Below are positions 34,195-44,017 of a DNA stretch of 64,000 bases, in pieces. The DNA is from Streptomyces sp. 2131.1 (GTDB lineage: Bacteria; Actinomycetota; Actinomycetes; Streptomycetales; Streptomycetaceae), in contig NZ_FNSY01000001.1 in NCBI RefSeq assembly GCF_900105515.1, positions 5,196,001 to 5,260,000 on the forward strand. Reading direction: 5' to 3'. The notes beneath the pieces were generated by a model that saw nothing but the letters and a program-made list of their open reading frames with translations, did no database searches and was not told the DNA's origin. The translations under genes and the position numbers were made by a program. Numbering within the stretch: position 1 is the first letter of the stretch; each line of letters opens with the position of its first letter.

Positions 34195-35927
34195 GCATCC
34201 TCAACGAACCTCAGGGTGCCGCGGCAGCAGACGACTCGTACGAGGACGAGCTGCCGGTCCGGCGCAAGCAGCCGGGAAACGTCGTCATCAAGTGGCTGAC
34301 CACCACTGACCACAAGACGATCGGCACGATGTACCTGGTCACATCGTTCGCCTTCTTCTGCATCGGCGGTCTGATGGCGCTCTTCATGCGCGCCGAGCTG
34401 GCCCGACCGGGCACGCAGATCATGTCGAACGAGCAGTTCAACCAGGCGTTCACGATGCACGGCACGATCATGCTGCTGATGTTCGCGACGCCGCTGTTCG
34501 CCGGGTTCGCGAACTGGATCATGCCGCTGCAGATCGGCGCGCCCGACGTGGCGTTCCCGCGGCTGAACATGTTCGCGTACTGGCTGTACCTCTTCGGCTC
34601 GATCATCGCGGTGGCCGGCTTCCTCACCCCGCAGGGTGCCGCCGACTTCGGATGGTTCGCCTACTCCCCGCTCTCGGACGCCGTCCGTTCGCCGGGTGTC
34701 GGCGCCGACATGTGGATCATGGGTCTGGCCTTCTCCGGCTTCGGCACGATCCTCGGTTCGGTCAACTTCATCACCACGATCATCTGCATGCGCGCGCCCG
34801 GCATGACGATGTTCCGCATGCCGATCTTCGTCTGGAACGTCCTGCTGACCGGTGTGCTGGTCCTGCTGGCCTTCCCGGTCCTGGCGGCCGCGCTGTTCGC
34901 CCTGGAGGCGGACCGCAAGTTCGGTGCCCATGTGTTCGACGCGGCCAACGGCGGCGCGTTGCTCTGGCAACACCTCTTCTGGTTCTTCGGGCATCCAGAG
35001 GTGTACATCATCGCCTTGCCGTTCTTCGGGATCATTTCCGAAGTGATCCCGGTGTTCAGCCGCAAGCCGATGTTCGGTTACATCGGCCTGGTGGCCGCGA
35101 CGATTTCCATCGCCGGCCTCTCGGTGACCGTGTGGGCCCACCACATGTACGTCACCGGTGGTGTGCTCCTGCCGTTCTTCTCCTTCATGACGTTCCTCAT
35201 CGCGGTGCCCACCGGGGTGAAGTTCTTCAACTGGATCGGCACGATGTGGAAGGGCTCGTTGTCCTTCGAGACACCGATGCTCTGGGCGATCGGCTTCCTG
35301 ATCACCTTCACCTTCGGTGGTCTGACCGGCGTCATCCTGGCCTCGCCGCCGATGGACTTCCACGTCTCGGACTCGTACTTCGTGGTCGCGCACTTCCACT
35401 ACGTCGTCTTCGGCACCGTGGTGTTCGCGATGTTCTCCGGCTTCCACTTCTGGTGGCCGAAGTTCACCGGCAAGATGCTGGACGAGCGGCTCGGCAAGAT
35501 CACCTTCTGGACGCTGTTCGTGGGCTTCCACGGCACGTTCCTGGTGCAGCACTGGCTGGGTGCCGAGGGCATGCCGCGGCGTTACGCGGACTACCTCGCC
35601 GCCGACGGCTTCACCGCGCTGAACACCATCTCGACGATCTCCTCGTTCCTGCTCGGCCTGTCGATCCTGCCGTTCTTCTACAACGTGTGGAAGACCGCCA
35701 AGTACGGCAAGAAGATCGAGGTCGACGACCCGTGGGGCTACGGCCGTTCGCTGGAGTGGGCGACCTCCTGCCCGCCGCCGCGGCACAACTTCCTCACGCT
35801 GCCCCGTATCCGCTCCGAATCCCCGGCGTTCGACCTGCACCACCCGGAGATCACGGCGCTGGAGCAGCTGGATCACGTCTCCGAGGGTGACAAGGCCCTC
35901 GCCGGTGGCAAGGAGGCGGGCAAGTGA
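34191..35927 (+). CDS. ctaD: Cytochrome c oxidase subunit I
   Basis: 578-residue, 12-helix catalytic subunit that reduces O2 and pumps protons. Metal ligands are in place: H90 in [13 protein letters not shown] for low-spin haem a, H268 with cross-linked Y272 in [13 protein letters not shown] and H317/H318 in [11 protein letters not shown] for CuB, and H401/H403 in [10 protein letters not shown] for haem a3 and haem a. Length is normal for a caa3/aa3 type-A oxidase. It overlaps ctaC and ctaF by 4 bp on each side, so the three are translated in a chain. Confidence 0.98.
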   Translation: MSILNEPQGAAAADDSYEDELPVRRKQPGNVVIKWLTTTDHKTIGTMYLVTSFAFFCIGGLMALFMRAELARPGTQIMSNEQFNQAFTMHGTIMLLMFATPLFAGFANWIMPLQIGAPDVAFPRLNMFAYWLYLFGSIIAVAGFLTPQGAADFGWFAYSPLSDAVRSPGVGADMWIMGLAFSGFGTILGSVNFITTIICMRAPGMTMFRMPIFVWNVLLTGVLVLLAFPVLAAALFALEADRKFGAHVFDAANGGALLWQHLFWFFGHPEVYIIALPFFGIISEVIPVFSRKPMFGYIGLVAATISIAGLSVTVWAHHMYVTGGVLLPFFSFMTFLIAVPTGVKFFNWIGTMWKGSLSFETPMLWAIGFLITFTFGGLTGVILASPPMDFHVSDSYFVVAHFHYVVFGTVVFAMFSGFHFWWPKFTGKMLDERLGKITFWTLFVGFHGTFLVQHWLGAEGMPRRYADYLAADGFTALNTISTISSFLLGLSILPFFYNVWKTAKYGKKIEVDDPWGYGRSLEWATSCPPPRHNFLTLPRIRSESPAFDLHHPEITALEQLDHVSEGDKALAGGKEAGK

Positions 35928-36322
35928 AGATCCAGGGCAAGATGTTCCTCGGCCTGGCGCTGTTCATCCTCGTCATGGCCGTCACGTACGGCGTGTGGTC
36001 GAAGGAGCCCGTCGGCACCACCGCGCTGGTCCTGGCCTTCGGCCTGAGCCTGATGATCGGCTTCTACCTGGCCTTCACGGCCCGGCGGGTCGACGCGATG
36101 GCGCAGGACAACAAGGAAGCCGACGTGGCGGACGAGGCCGGCGAGGTGGGGTTCTTCTCCCCGCACAGCTGGCAGCCGCTCTCGCTGGCGATCGGCGGTG
36201 CCTTCGGCTTCATGGGCGTCGTCTTCGGCTGGTGGCTGCTGTTCTTCTCGGCGCCGCTGCTCCTGGTCGGCCTGTTCGGCTGGGTCTTCGAGTACTACCG
36301 GGGTGAGAACCGCACCCAGTGA
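35924..36322 (+). CDS. ctaF: Cytochrome c oxidase subunit IV (actinobacterial)
   Basis: 132-residue small membrane subunit specific to actinobacterial aa3 oxidases. It begins [60 protein letters not shown], giving two helices (about 7-25, 32-50). A second pair lies at about 84-105 and 107-125, before the basic C-terminus YYRGENRTQ. The GTG start overlaps the ctaD stop. A strong terminator follows, so ctaE is not part of this transcript. Confidence 0.95.
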   Translation: MKIQGKMFLGLALFILVMAVTYGVWSKEPVGTTALVLAFGLSLMIGFYLAFTARRVDAMAQDNKEADVADEAGEVGFFSPHSWQPLSLAIGGAFGFMGVVFGWWLLFFSAPLLLVGLFGWVFEYYRGENRTQ

Positions 36323-36355
36323 GACCGGTCCGCCGGTAGCACACCGCTTCACCTG

Positions 36356-36396
36356 ACGGGGGGCCGACACTTCCATCGCGAAGTGACGGCCCCCCG
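36356..36396 (+). terminator. Terminator of ctaCDF
   Basis: Arms ACGGGGGGCCG (36356-36366) and CGGCCCCCCGT (36386-36396) pair perfectly, and the inner ACTTC/GAAGT extend the stem; GTTTG follows. Confidence 0.85.
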
Positions 36397-36447
36397 TTTG
36401 CAGTCGTCCGACGCGCTGAAACGGACGAATGTTCTTACGTTGAGTCC

Positions 36448-37704
36448 ATGAACCACACGCTGCGCATCCGTCCCGTAGTGAGCTGCACTCTGCTGGCCGC
36501 GACCCTGGTCGCCGGGGCGGCAGCCTGCGGCGATTCCGATGGTCACCCCCTCTCGGGCCAGCCCTTCGACGCGGCCGACGAGATCTCGTTCAACACGCCC
36601 GACGGCGGCAAGAAGGTCGACCCCGACAAGCCCCTGGAGATCCGGGTCGACGCCGACGACGGCCGGATCACCGACGTGACGGCCGTGGACGCCGCAGGAC
36701 GCCATCTGGCGGGCGAACTCGACGCCGACGGCCACCGCTGGCACTCCACCGCCCCGCTGGCCGCAGGGACCCGTTACACCGTCAAGGTCCGCATGGAGGA
36801 CGGCGACGGGGCCCCCGGCAGCCGCACGGTGTCCTTCGACACCGCCAAGGCCACCAAGTTCCTCAACGTCACCTTCGGCCCCCGGGCGGGCACCTACGGC
36901 GTCGGGCAGCCCCTCACGGCCACGCTCAGCGCCCCCGTCACCGACAACGCCTCACGCGCCAACGTCGAGCGCGGCCTGCGCGTCCGCTCCACGCCCGCGG
37001 TCACCGGCTCCTGGTACTGGGTCGACGACAAGACGCTGCACTACCGGCCCGAGGAGTACTGGCCGGCCAAGGCCTCCATCGAGGTCAGCAGCAACCTGAC
37101 CGGCATCAAGGTGACCAACTCGCTCTACGGGGCGCCCGTCAAGCCCTTGAAGATCACCACCGGCGACCGAATCGAGGCCATCACCGACGCCTCCGAGCAC
37201 TCCATGACGGTGCTGCGCAACGGCGATGTGATCAAGACCATCCCGGTCACCACCGGCAAGCCCGGCTTCGACACGCGCAACGGCGTCAAGGTCGTGCTGG
37301 GCAAGGAGCAGTACGTACGTATGCGCGGGGAATCCATCGGGATCGCCGCCGGCTCCTCGGACTCGTACGACCTCGACGTCTACTGGGCCACCCGGGTGAC
37401 ATGGAGCGGCGAATACGTGCACGCGGCGCCCTGGTCCACCGGATCACAGGGGTACGCGAACGTCAGCCACGGCTGCACCGGCATGAGCACCAGCGAGGCC
37501 GAGTGGTTCTTCAACACCGTGCGCGAGGGCGACATCGTCAGCGTCGTCGGCAGCGACGGCGAGACGATGACGCCCTTCGACAACGGCTACGGCGACTGGA
37601 ACCTGTCCTGGGCCAAGTGGCAGAAGGGCAGCGCGCTGGTCAACGACACCACCGCACCGAAGACCGACACGGTCCGGGCGGCGCGGCTGCGCCCCCAGGT
37701 CTGA
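36448..37704 (+). CDS. L,D-transpeptidase lipoprotein (YkuD fold with Ig-like domains)
   Basis: 418 residues. The signal peptide ends at the lipobox AAAC (C27). Two Ig-like domains (about 45-135 and 138-235) precede the YkuD catalytic domain (about 240-370), whose motif VHAAPWSTGSQGYANVSHGCTGMS gives H325, H341 and catalytic C343. The C-terminal extension (about 370-418) contains YGDWNLSWAKWQKG, typical of the LdtMt2-like class. It forms 3-3 cross-links in peptidoglycan and resists most penicillins. The ATG has only a weak ribosome site. It lies between ctaF and the receiver-like gene with its own presumed promoter. Confidence 0.93.
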   Translation: MNHTLRIRPVVSCTLLAATLVAGAAACGDSDGHPLSGQPFDAADEISFNTPDGGKKVDPDKPLEIRVDADDGRITDVTAVDAAGRHLAGELDADGHRWHSTAPLAAGTRYTVKVRMEDGDGAPGSRTVSFDTAKATKFLNVTFGPRAGTYGVGQPLTATLSAPVTDNASRANVERGLRVRSTPAVTGSWYWVDDKTLHYRPEEYWPAKASIEVSSNLTGIKVTNSLYGAPVKPLKITTGDRIEAITDASEHSMTVLRNGDVIKTIPVTTGKPGFDTRNGVKVVLGKEQYVRMRGESIGIAAGSSDSYDLDVYWATRVTWSGEYVHAAPWSTGSQGYANVSHGCTGMSTSEAEWFFNTVREGDIVSVVGSDGETMTPFDNGYGDWNLSWAKWQKGSALVNDTTAPKTDTVRAARLRPQV

Positions 37705-37749
37705 CGGCCGGGGGTGCGCCGCCCCGCAGGAATGTCACACGAAAGGGGC

Positions 37750-38151
37750 TCAGGCGCCCACGGAGAGCCTCGTACGCAGCAGGGCGGCCAGGGAGTCGGC
37801 GAACTCCACCGGCTCGACCGGCAGCGTCACCGCGGCGTCCGCGCGGCTCCAGGTGGCCAGCCAGGCGTCCTGAGGGCGTCCGATGAGGACCAGCACGGGC
37901 GGGCAGCGGAAGATCTCGTCCTTGATCTGCCGGCAGACGCCCATACCGCCCGCCGGGGCCGTCTCGCCGTCCAGCACGCAGACGTCGATTCCCCCGCGCT
38001 CCAGGGCCTCCAGGACGGCCGGCAGGGTGGCGCACTCCAGGAACTCCACCGGCGGCACGTCCGCCGCGGGCCTGCGCCCTGCTGCCAGCCTCACCTGCTC
38101 ACGGGTGTGCGCGTTGTCGCTGTAGACCAGGACCGTGGCGGTCGGCTGCAT
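37750..38151 (-). CDS. Degenerate receiver-domain (CheY-like) protein
   Basis: 133 residues, a single receiver-like fold with no output domain. The phospho-acceptor position is kept (D61 in GIDVCVLDGETAPAGGMGVCRQIK). The first acidic pocket is reduced to one Asp in LVYSDNAHT, the conserved Thr/Ser is glycine (LIGRPQD), and the conserved Lys before Pro is leucine (VTLPVEP). Phosphorylation-driven switching is therefore doubtful. The ATG follows GGAGGA closely. It runs against its neighbours, between the L,D-transpeptidase gene and ctaE. Its partner is unknown. Confidence 0.82.
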   Translation of the reverse strand: MQPTATVLVYSDNAHTREQVRLAAGRRPAADVPPVEFLECATLPAVLEALERGGIDVCVLDGETAPAGGMGVCRQIKDEIFRCPPVLVLIGRPQDAWLATWSRADAAVTLPVEPVEFADSLAALLRTRLSVGA

Positions 38152-38342
38152 GGTTCCTCCGTGACATCCGTGTCTTCGGGGCACTCGGGGCCCCCGGGGT
38201 ACGAGAGCCGTCCGATGCGCGGATCGTACTCCGCCCGACTGCCTGTCAGCACCGGTTCGTGCCGTGCGTCCATGGGCCGTTCGGGCAGGACACACCCCTC
38301 TGACACACCGAACGGCACCCCCCGGAGTGAGGGCGGGATAAG

Positions 38343-38363
38343 CGACCGACATAATGTCGGTCG
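38343..38363. promoter_or_regulatory. Perfect palindrome over the ctaE start codon
   Basis: Two 10-bp arms, CGACCGACAT and ATGTCGGTCG, flank a single A. The right arm begins with the ctaE ATG at 38354. It could be an operator or an mRNA hairpin that hides the start codon. Confidence 0.6.
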
Positions 38364-38974
38364 TGGCGACAGCAACGACAGTAGAAACCGGGCACGCGCA
38401 CCCGTCGGTCAATCGACCGAACCTCACCAGCGTCGGAACCATCATCTGGTTGAGTTCCGAGCTGATGTTCTTCGCGGCCCTCTTCGCGATGTACTTCACC
38501 CTGCGATCGGTGACCGGACCCGAACACTGGAAGGAAATGGCGTCCGCCCTGAACTTCCCGTTCTCGGCGACGAACACCACGATCCTGGTGCTCTCCTCAC
38601 TCACCTGCCAGCTCGGCGTCTTCGCCGCGGAGCGGGGCGATGTGAAGAAGCTCCGTGCCTGGTTCGTGATCACTTTCGTGATGGGTTCGATCTTCATCGG
38701 AGGCCAGGTCTTCGAGTACACCGAGCTGGTGAAGAAGGACGGCCTCTCGCTGTCCTCCGACCCGTACGGCTCGGTGTTCTACCTGACCACCGGCTTCCAC
38801 GGTCTGCATGTGACAGGCGGTCTCATCGCCTTCCTGCTCGTCCTGGGCAGGACATACGCGGCCAAGAGGTTCACCCATGAACAGGCGACCGCTGCCATCG
38901 TCGTGTCCTATTACTGGCACTTCGTCGATGTCGTGTGGATCGGCCTCTTCGCCACGATCTACATGATCAAGTAA
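38354..38974 (+). CDS. ctaE: Cytochrome c oxidase subunit III
   Basis: 206-residue, five-helix subunit of the aa3 oxidase. It contains [92 protein letters not shown] and [19 protein letters not shown], the conserved subunit III pattern including the H-V-D-V-V-W helix. The first two helices of longer homologues are absent, as usual in actinobacteria. Its start codon lies inside a perfect palindrome and lacks a good ribosome site; GTG codons shortly after are alternatives. It leads the qcrCAB genes, so oxidase and bc1 complex are co-expressed. Confidence 0.96.
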   Translation: MSVVATATTVETGHAHPSVNRPNLTSVGTIIWLSSELMFFAALFAMYFTLRSVTGPEHWKEMASALNFPFSATNTTILVLSSLTCQLGVFAAERGDVKKLRAWFVITFVMGSIFIGGQVFEYTELVKKDGLSLSSDPYGSVFYLTTGFHGLHVTGGLIAFLLVLGRTYAAKRFTHEQATAAIVVSYYWHFVDVVWIGLFATIYMIK

Positions 38975-39036
38975 CCGGGCCCGAGCCCGAACCACATCCA
39001 GCATCGACGCAGAAGATCCTGACACCGGGGTAATCC

Positions 39037-39846
39037 GTGAAAAAGCTCTCCGCACGACGACGCCATCCGTTGGCGGCGGTCGTCGTACTACTCCTCGCGC
39101 TGGCGGCCACCGGGGGGCTGTACGCCGCGTTTGCGCCCGCGAGTAAGGCACAGGCCGACGACACCGCCCAGTCCCTCGCCATCGACGAGGGCAAGAAGCT
39201 GTACTCCGTCGGTTGCGCCAGCTGCCACGGAACCGGCGGTCAGGGCACCACCGACGGGCCCCAGCTTGTCGGCGTGGGCTCCGCCGCCGTGGACTTCCAG
39301 GTCGGTACCGGCCGCATGCCCGCGCAGCAGCCGGGCGCCCAGGTACCGAAGAAGAAGGTCATCTACAGCCAGGCCGAGATCGACCAGCTCGCGGCCTACG
39401 TCGCGTCGCTCGGCGCCGGTCCGGTCGTCCCGACCAAGAGCCAGGTCAGCCCCGAGGGTGCGGACATCGCCAAGGGTGGCGACCTGTTCCGTACCAACTG
39501 CGCGCAGTGCCACAACTTCACCGGCAAGGGTGGCGCACTGACGAACGGCAAGTACGCGCCCGACCTGGACGGCGTGAGCGAGAAGCACATCTACGAGGCC
39601 ATGCTGACCGGCCCGCAGAGCATGCCGTCCTTCCCGGACTCGACGATGCCCGAGAAGCAGAAGCGGGACATCATCGCCTACGTCAAGACCGTGAACGGCT
39701 CCGAAGCCGAGTCGCCCGGCGGCCTCAGCCTCGGCGGCCTCGGTCCGGTCAGCGAGGGCCTGTTCGGCTGGATCTTCGGCCTGGGCGGTCTGATCGCAGT
39801 TGCCATTTGGGTCGCGGCCCACACCGCTAAGGCCAAGAAGTCATGA
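39037..39846 (+). CDS. qcrC: Cytochrome bc1 complex dihaem cytochrome c subunit
   Basis: 269-residue cytochrome cc that passes electrons from the Rieske centre directly to CuA of the oxidase. An N-terminal membrane anchor (about 12-33) is followed by two haem c motifs, CASCH (C60, C63, H64) and CAQCH (C155, C158, H159). A C-terminal helix (about 245-263) anchors the other end. Axial methionines are likely in GRMPAQQ and SMPSFPDS. The dihaem form stands in for soluble cytochrome c and implies a bc1-aa3 supercomplex. It overlaps qcrA by 4 bp (ATGA). Confidence 0.97.
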   Translation: MKKLSARRRHPLAAVVVLLLALAATGGLYAAFAPASKAQADDTAQSLAIDEGKKLYSVGCASCHGTGGQGTTDGPQLVGVGSAAVDFQVGTGRMPAQQPGAQVPKKKVIYSQAEIDQLAAYVASLGAGPVVPTKSQVSPEGADIAKGGDLFRTNCAQCHNFTGKGGALTNGKYAPDLDGVSEKHIYEAMLTGPQSMPSFPDSTMPEKQKRDIIAYVKTVNGSEAESPGGLSLGGLGPVSEGLFGWIFGLGGLIAVAIWVAAHTAKAKKS

Positions 39847-40898
39847 GTAGCCAAGAGATTCCAGAAGAGAACCTGCCCGAAGAGCAGGGCGCCGCGCACG
39901 ACGCGGTGGACAAGGCGCACGCCGACCCGTTCGCCGACCCGGGGCTGCCGGCCCACAAGCCGCGCATCCAGGACCTGGACGAGCGGGCCGCGAAGCGCTC
40001 CGAGCGCACCGTCGCGACCATGTTCCTGTTGTCCATGCTGGCGACGGTGGGCTTCATCGCCTCCTACGTCATCTTCCCGGTCGACAAGATCGTCTTCATC
40101 TTCCCGTTCGGTCATGTGAGTGCGCTCAACTTCTCCCTGGGGCTGACCCTGGGTCTCGCGCTCTTCCTGATCGGCGCGGGCGCCGTCCACTGGGCGCGCA
40201 CCCTGATGTCCGACGTCGAGGTCGCCGACGAGCGGCACCCGATCGAGGCGACGCCCGAGGTCAAGGCCAAGGTTCTGGCCGACTTCGCGGACGGTGCCCG
40301 CGAGTCCGCGCTCGGCCGTCGCAAGCTGATCCGCAACACCATGTTCGGCGCGCTGGCCCTGGTGCCGCTCTCCGGTGTGGTGCTGCTGCGCGACCTGGGT
40401 CCGCTGCCGGAGAAGAAGCTCCGCAAGACCCTGTGGGCCAAGGGCAAGCAGCTCGTCAACATGAACACGATGGAGCCGCTGCGTCCCGAGGACGTCGTCG
40501 TCGGTTCGCTGACCTTCGCCATGCCCGAGGGCCTGGAGGAGCACGACGAGGACTTCCAGACCCAGATCGCCAAGGCCGCCCTGATGATCATCCGCATCGA
40601 GCCGGACGACATCAAGGACAAGCGCGAGCGCGAGTGGGCCCACGAGGGCATCGTGGCCTTCTCGAAGATCTGCACGCACGTCGGCTGCCCGATCAGCCTG
40701 TACGAGCAGCAGACGCACCACGTGCTCTGCCCGTGCCACCAGTCCACCTTCGACCTCTCCGACGGCGCCCGCGTCATCTTCGGTCCGGCCGGTCACTCCC
40801 TCCCGCAGCTGCGGATCGGCGTGAACAGCGAGGGCAACCTCGAGGCGCTCGGTGACTTCGAAGAGCCCGTCGGTCCTGCATTCTGGGAGCGCGGATGA
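39843..40898 (+). CDS. qcrA: Cytochrome bc1 complex Rieske iron-sulfur subunit
   Basis: 351 residues. The acidic N-terminus is followed by three membrane helices (about 56-78, 95-117, 165-185), the actinobacterial arrangement, not the single helix of other Rieske proteins. The [2Fe-2S] domain has box 1 CTHVGC (C277, H279, C282) and box 2 CPCHQS (C296, C298, H299); C282 and C298 should form the disulfide. The start overlaps qcrC, and the stop overlaps qcrB, both as ATGA. Confidence 0.97.
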   Translation: MSSQEIPEENLPEEQGAAHDAVDKAHADPFADPGLPAHKPRIQDLDERAAKRSERTVATMFLLSMLATVGFIASYVIFPVDKIVFIFPFGHVSALNFSLGLTLGLALFLIGAGAVHWARTLMSDVEVADERHPIEATPEVKAKVLADFADGARESALGRRKLIRNTMFGALALVPLSGVVLLRDLGPLPEKKLRKTLWAKGKQLVNMNTMEPLRPEDVVVGSLTFAMPEGLEEHDEDFQTQIAKAALMIIRIEPDDIKDKREREWAHEGIVAFSKICTHVGCPISLYEQQTHHVLCPCHQSTFDLSDGARVIFGPAGHSLPQLRIGVNSEGNLEALGDFEEPVGPAFWERG

Positions 40899-42541
40899 GT
40901 ACTGCGACGAACACACCCGGCGCGGCCGCGCCGGGCAACCGCAAGGCGCCCGCCGGTGAGCGGGTGGCCGACTGGGCGGACGGCCGGCTGGGGATCTACT
41001 CCCTCGCCAAGTCGAACATGCGCAAGATCTTCCCGGACCACTGGTCCTTCATGCTCGGTGAGATCTGCCTCTACAGCTTCATCATCATCATCCTCACGGG
41101 TGTGTACCTGACGCTGTTCTTCCACCCGAGCATGAACGAGGTCGTGTACCACGGCCCGTACGAGCCGATGCAGGGCATCCGGATGTCCGAGGCGTACGCG
41201 TCGACGCTGGACATCAGCTTCGACGTCCGCGGTGGTCTGCTGGTCCGGCAGATCCACCACTGGGCCGCGGTCATCTTCCTGGCCGGCATGTTCGTGCACA
41301 TGTTCCGGGTGTTCTTCACCGGTGCGTACCGCAAGCCGCGCGAGATCAACTGGCTGTTCGGCTTCCTGCTGTTCGTCCTCGGCATGTTCACCGGCTTCAC
41401 CGGTTACTCGCTGCCGGACGACCTGCTCTCCGGTACGGGTGTCCGCTTCACCCAGGGCGCGATCCTGTCGATGCCCGTCGTCGGTACGTACATCTCGATG
41501 TTCCTGTTCGGCGGGGAGTTCCCCGGCGGCGACATCATCGCGAGGTTCTACTCGATCCACATCCTGCTGCTGCCGGGCATCATGCTCGGGCTCGTGGTCG
41601 GCCACCTGATCCTGGTCTTCTACCACAAGCACACCCAGTTCGCGGGTCCGGGCAAGACGAACAACAACGTCGTCGGCATGCCGCTGCTGCCGGTGTACAT
41701 GGCGAAGGCCGGCGGGTTCTTCTTCCTGGTCTTCGGCTTCATCGCCATCATCGCGGCGATCGCCTCGATCAACCCGATCTGGGCGCTCGGCCCGTACCGT
41801 CCCGACCAGGTGTCCACGGGCGCCCAGCCGGACTGGTACATGGGCTTCGCCGAAGGCTTCGTCCGTGTGATGCCCGGATGGGAGATCAACCTGTGGGGCC
41901 ACACGCTGGTCCTCGGTGTGCTCATCCCGCTGGTCCTGTTCGGTGTGATCCTCGGCCTCCTGGCGCTCTGGCCGTTCATCGAGTCGTGGATCACCGGGGA
42001 CAAGCGCGAGCACCACATCCTGGACAAGCCGCGCAACGCGCCGACCCGGACGGCGCTCGGTGTCGCCTGGGTGACGATCTACTTCGTCATGCTGATCGGT
42101 GGCGGCAACGACATCTGGGCGACGCACTTCAGCCTCTCGCTCAACTCGATCAGCTGGTTCGTCCGCGTCGCCTTCTTCGTGGGCCCGGTCGTGGCGTTCG
42201 TCGTCACCCGCCGGATCTGCCTCGGCCTCCAGCGCCGCGACAAGGAGAAGGTGCTGCACGGCCGCGAGTCGGGTCTCATCAAGCGCCTGCCGCACGGTGA
42301 GTTCGTCGAGGTCCACGAGCCGCTCTCGCCGGAGATGCTGCACACGCTCACCGCGCACGAGCAGTACAAGCCGCTCGAGATCGGCCCGACGGTCGACGAG
42401 AACGGCGTGGAGCGCAAGGTCTCCAGGATCACCAAGGTCCGGGCACGGCTCAGCAAGGGTCTGTACGGCGAGAGCAGCCAGATCCCCAAGCCCACCGCCG
42501 AGGAGTACAAGGAGATCACCAGCGGCCACGGCCACCACTGA
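40895..42541 (+). CDS. qcrB: Cytochrome bc1 complex cytochrome b subunit
   Basis: 548-residue quinol-oxidising subunit with about nine membrane helices. The two haem b histidine pairs lie in helices containing [27 protein letters not shown] and [32 protein letters not shown]. The Qo-site motif is the actinobacterial form of PEW, seen in [25 protein letters not shown]-terminal extension of about 120 residues (after 430) is charged and cytoplasmic, typical of actinobacteria. It is the last gene of ctaE-qcrCAB and is followed by a terminator. QcrB is the target of imidazopyridine-type inhibitors in mycobacteria. Confidence 0.97.
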   Translation: MSTATNTPGAAAPGNRKAPAGERVADWADGRLGIYSLAKSNMRKIFPDHWSFMLGEICLYSFIIIILTGVYLTLFFHPSMNEVVYHGPYEPMQGIRMSEAYASTLDISFDVRGGLLVRQIHHWAAVIFLAGMFVHMFRVFFTGAYRKPREINWLFGFLLFVLGMFTGFTGYSLPDDLLSGTGVRFTQGAILSMPVVGTYISMFLFGGEFPGGDIIARFYSIHILLLPGIMLGLVVGHLILVFYHKHTQFAGPGKTNNNVVGMPLLPVYMAKAGGFFFLVFGFIAIIAAIASINPIWALGPYRPDQVSTGAQPDWYMGFAEGFVRVMPGWEINLWGHTLVLGVLIPLVLFGVILGLLALWPFIESWITGDKREHHILDKPRNAPTRTALGVAWVTIYFVMLIGGGNDIWATHFSLSLNSISWFVRVAFFVGPVVAFVVTRRICLGLQRRDKEKVLHGRESGLIKRLPHGEFVEVHEPLSPEMLHTLTAHEQYKPLEIGPTVDENGVERKVSRITKVRARLSKGLYGESSQIPKPTAEEYKEITSGHGHH

Positions 42542-42565
42542 TCACCCGTTCTGATCGCCACGGCG

Positions 42566-42596
42566 AGAGCCCCGTCCATTCGCTGGACGGGGCTCT
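42566..42596 (+). terminator. Terminator of ctaE-qcrCAB
   Basis: Perfect 13-bp arms AGAGCCCCGTCCA and TGGACGGGGCTCT close on a 5-nt loop, and TTT follows, 25 bp after the qcrB stop. Confidence 0.9.
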
Positions 42597-42663
42597 TTGC
42601 CGTTCCGGGGGCTCGATAGGGTGGTGCCGATCCCTTATCGGCTGTGGACCCCAGGAGCGGACC

Positions 42664-43728
42664 ATGAACGTTGTGACCCCGGACGGCGGCGACAGCGTGG
42701 CGGCCTTCTCCTGGCCCGGCGTGCTGACCCCCCTGATGCGCGGCGAGGACCTGAGCGCCGACGCCACCGCCTGGGCCATGGACCGCATCATGAGCGGCGA
42801 GGCGACCGACGTGCAGATCGCCGGGTTCGCGGTCGCCCTGCGCGCCAAGGGCGAGACGGTCACCGAGGTCTCCGGCCTGGTCCGCGCGATGTACGAGCAC
42901 GCCACGACCATCGAGGTGCCCGGCCGTACCGTCGACATCGTCGGCACCGGCGGCGACATGGCGAAGACCGTCAACATCTCGACCATGTCCGCGATCGTCG
43001 TCGCCGGCACAGGCGCCAAGGTCGTCAAGCACGGCAGCCGCGCCTCCTCGTCGGCGAGCGGCTCCTCCGACGTCCTCGGGAAGCTCGGCGTCAACCTGGA
43101 GCTCTCCCCGCAGCGCGTGGTCCAGGTCGCCGAGGAGGCGGGCATCACCTTCTGCTTCGCGGTGAAGTTCCACCCCGCCCTGCGCCACGCGGCCAAGGCG
43201 CGCGGTGAGCTGGGCGCACCGACCACGTTCAACATCCTCGGCCCGCTCACCAACCCGGCCAAGGTGCGCTCCCAGGCGATCGGGGTGGCCGACCTGCGGA
43301 TGGCCCCCATCGTCGCCGGTGTCCTTGCCGAGCGCGGCAACTCCGCCCTCGTCTTCCGCGGCGACGACGGCCTGGACGAGCTGACCACCACGGCGACCTC
43401 GCGGGTATGGGTGGCCCGGGACGGCGTGGTGCGCGAGGAGTCCTTCGACCCGCGCGACGTCGGCATCGACCTGGTCCCGGTGGAGGCGCTGCGCGGGGCC
43501 GACGCCTCGTACAACGCCGATGTGGCACGTCGGCTGCTGGCGGGGGAGACCGGGCCCGTACGGGACGCGGTGCTGCTCAACTCGGCGGCGGCGCTGGTGG
43601 CGCTGGACCCGGGCGAGGGCCCGCTCGCCGAGCAGATCCGGGCCGGTATGGCGAAGGCCGCCGAGTCCATCGACTCCGGGGCGGCCGGGCGCGCGCTGGA
43701 GAGATGGGTCGTCGCCAGCAACGCGTGA
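42664..43728 (+). CDS. trpD: Anthranilate phosphoribosyltransferase
   Basis: 354-residue enzyme of tryptophan synthesis that joins anthranilate to PRPP. Motifs are in order: the PRPP loop [46 protein letters not shown] (KHGSRA in place of the common KHGNRA), [37 protein letters not shown], and the metal-binding [13 protein letters not shown]. The ATG follows AGGAG. No other trp gene is nearby, so it is an isolated trp gene, as in many actinobacteria. In M. tuberculosis trpD (Rv2192c) also lies beside the ctaE-qcr genes. Confidence 0.96.
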   Translation: MNVVTPDGGDSVAAFSWPGVLTPLMRGEDLSADATAWAMDRIMSGEATDVQIAGFAVALRAKGETVTEVSGLVRAMYEHATTIEVPGRTVDIVGTGGDMAKTVNISTMSAIVVAGTGAKVVKHGSRASSSASGSSDVLGKLGVNLELSPQRVVQVAEEAGITFCFAVKFHPALRHAAKARGELGAPTTFNILGPLTNPAKVRSQAIGVADLRMAPIVAGVLAERGNSALVFRGDDGLDELTTTATSRVWVARDGVVREESFDPRDVGIDLVPVEALRGADASYNADVARRLLAGETGPVRDAVLLNSAAALVALDPGEGPLAEQIRAGMAKAAESIDSGAAGRALERWVVASNA

Positions 43729-43810
43729 GCGTACGGAAGTGAGGCGGGGCGCAGTCCGAATCCTGGACTGCGCCTTGCGCGTTCCCGTACGTATGGCAGG
43801 ATGCTGGGCA

Positions 43811-43925
43811 GGTCATGAGTGACAGCGACTACGGCCCCGGCCCGCTGTCCGGCAACCCTCCGTCCGTGGCGGGGTGCCCCGGGTGAAGACCAGGCCGCAG
43901 GCAGCGAGGTCTGCGGCAAGCGCGG
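43811..43925 (+). ncRNA. SAM-IV riboswitch
   Basis: The leader of the class V aminotransferase gene contains the SAM-IV pattern in order: GGTCATGAGTG, GCCCCGGCCCGCTGTCCGGC, AACCCTCCGTCC, GGCGGGGTGCCCCGGGTG and AAGACCAGGCC. A further stem formed by GCCGCAG and CTGCGGC (about 43894-43917) completes the outer helix or pseudoknot region. SAM-IV aptamers are known from actinobacteria and turn off sulfur-metabolism genes when SAM binds. The match to the class is from memory; the 3' limit is approximate. About 185 bp follow before the coding start. Confidence 0.85.
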
Positions 43926-43983
43926 ACCCCTCGACGTCGCGTGACGTCCACCCGTGGGGTCCTTGGTCCTCAGGGAGCCTCTT

Positions 43984-44004
43984 GTGAGCAAGCGAATGCG
44001 TTAG
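43984..44004 (+). CDS. Possible leader peptide (MSKRMR) between the riboswitch and the aminotransferase gene
   Basis: A six-codon frame GTG AGC AAG CGA ATG CGT ends in TAG at 44002-44004. GGGAG stands 6 nt before the GTG, a better ribosome site than many real genes here. The stop codon overlaps the left arm of the hairpin AGGGCC-CGA-GGCCCT (44003-44017), so a translating or stalled ribosome would affect that hairpin. It could be an attenuator working together with the SAM-IV aptamer. No evidence of expression can be read from sequence. Confidence 0.45.
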   Translation: MSKRMR

Positions 44005-44017
44005 GGCCCGAGGCCCT
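44003..44017 (+). terminator. Small hairpin after the leader ORF
   Basis: AGGGCC and GGCCCT form a 6-bp stem with a CGA loop, followed by a pyrimidine-rich run with few T repeats. It may act as an attenuator terminator or as a block to ribosome access; it is weak on its own. Confidence 0.4.

Noticed and set aside
43815-43886. 23-codon ATG frame inside the SAM-IV element
   Set aside because: Its sequence is explained by the conserved riboswitch structure, and there is no ribosome site, so I do not call it a gene.
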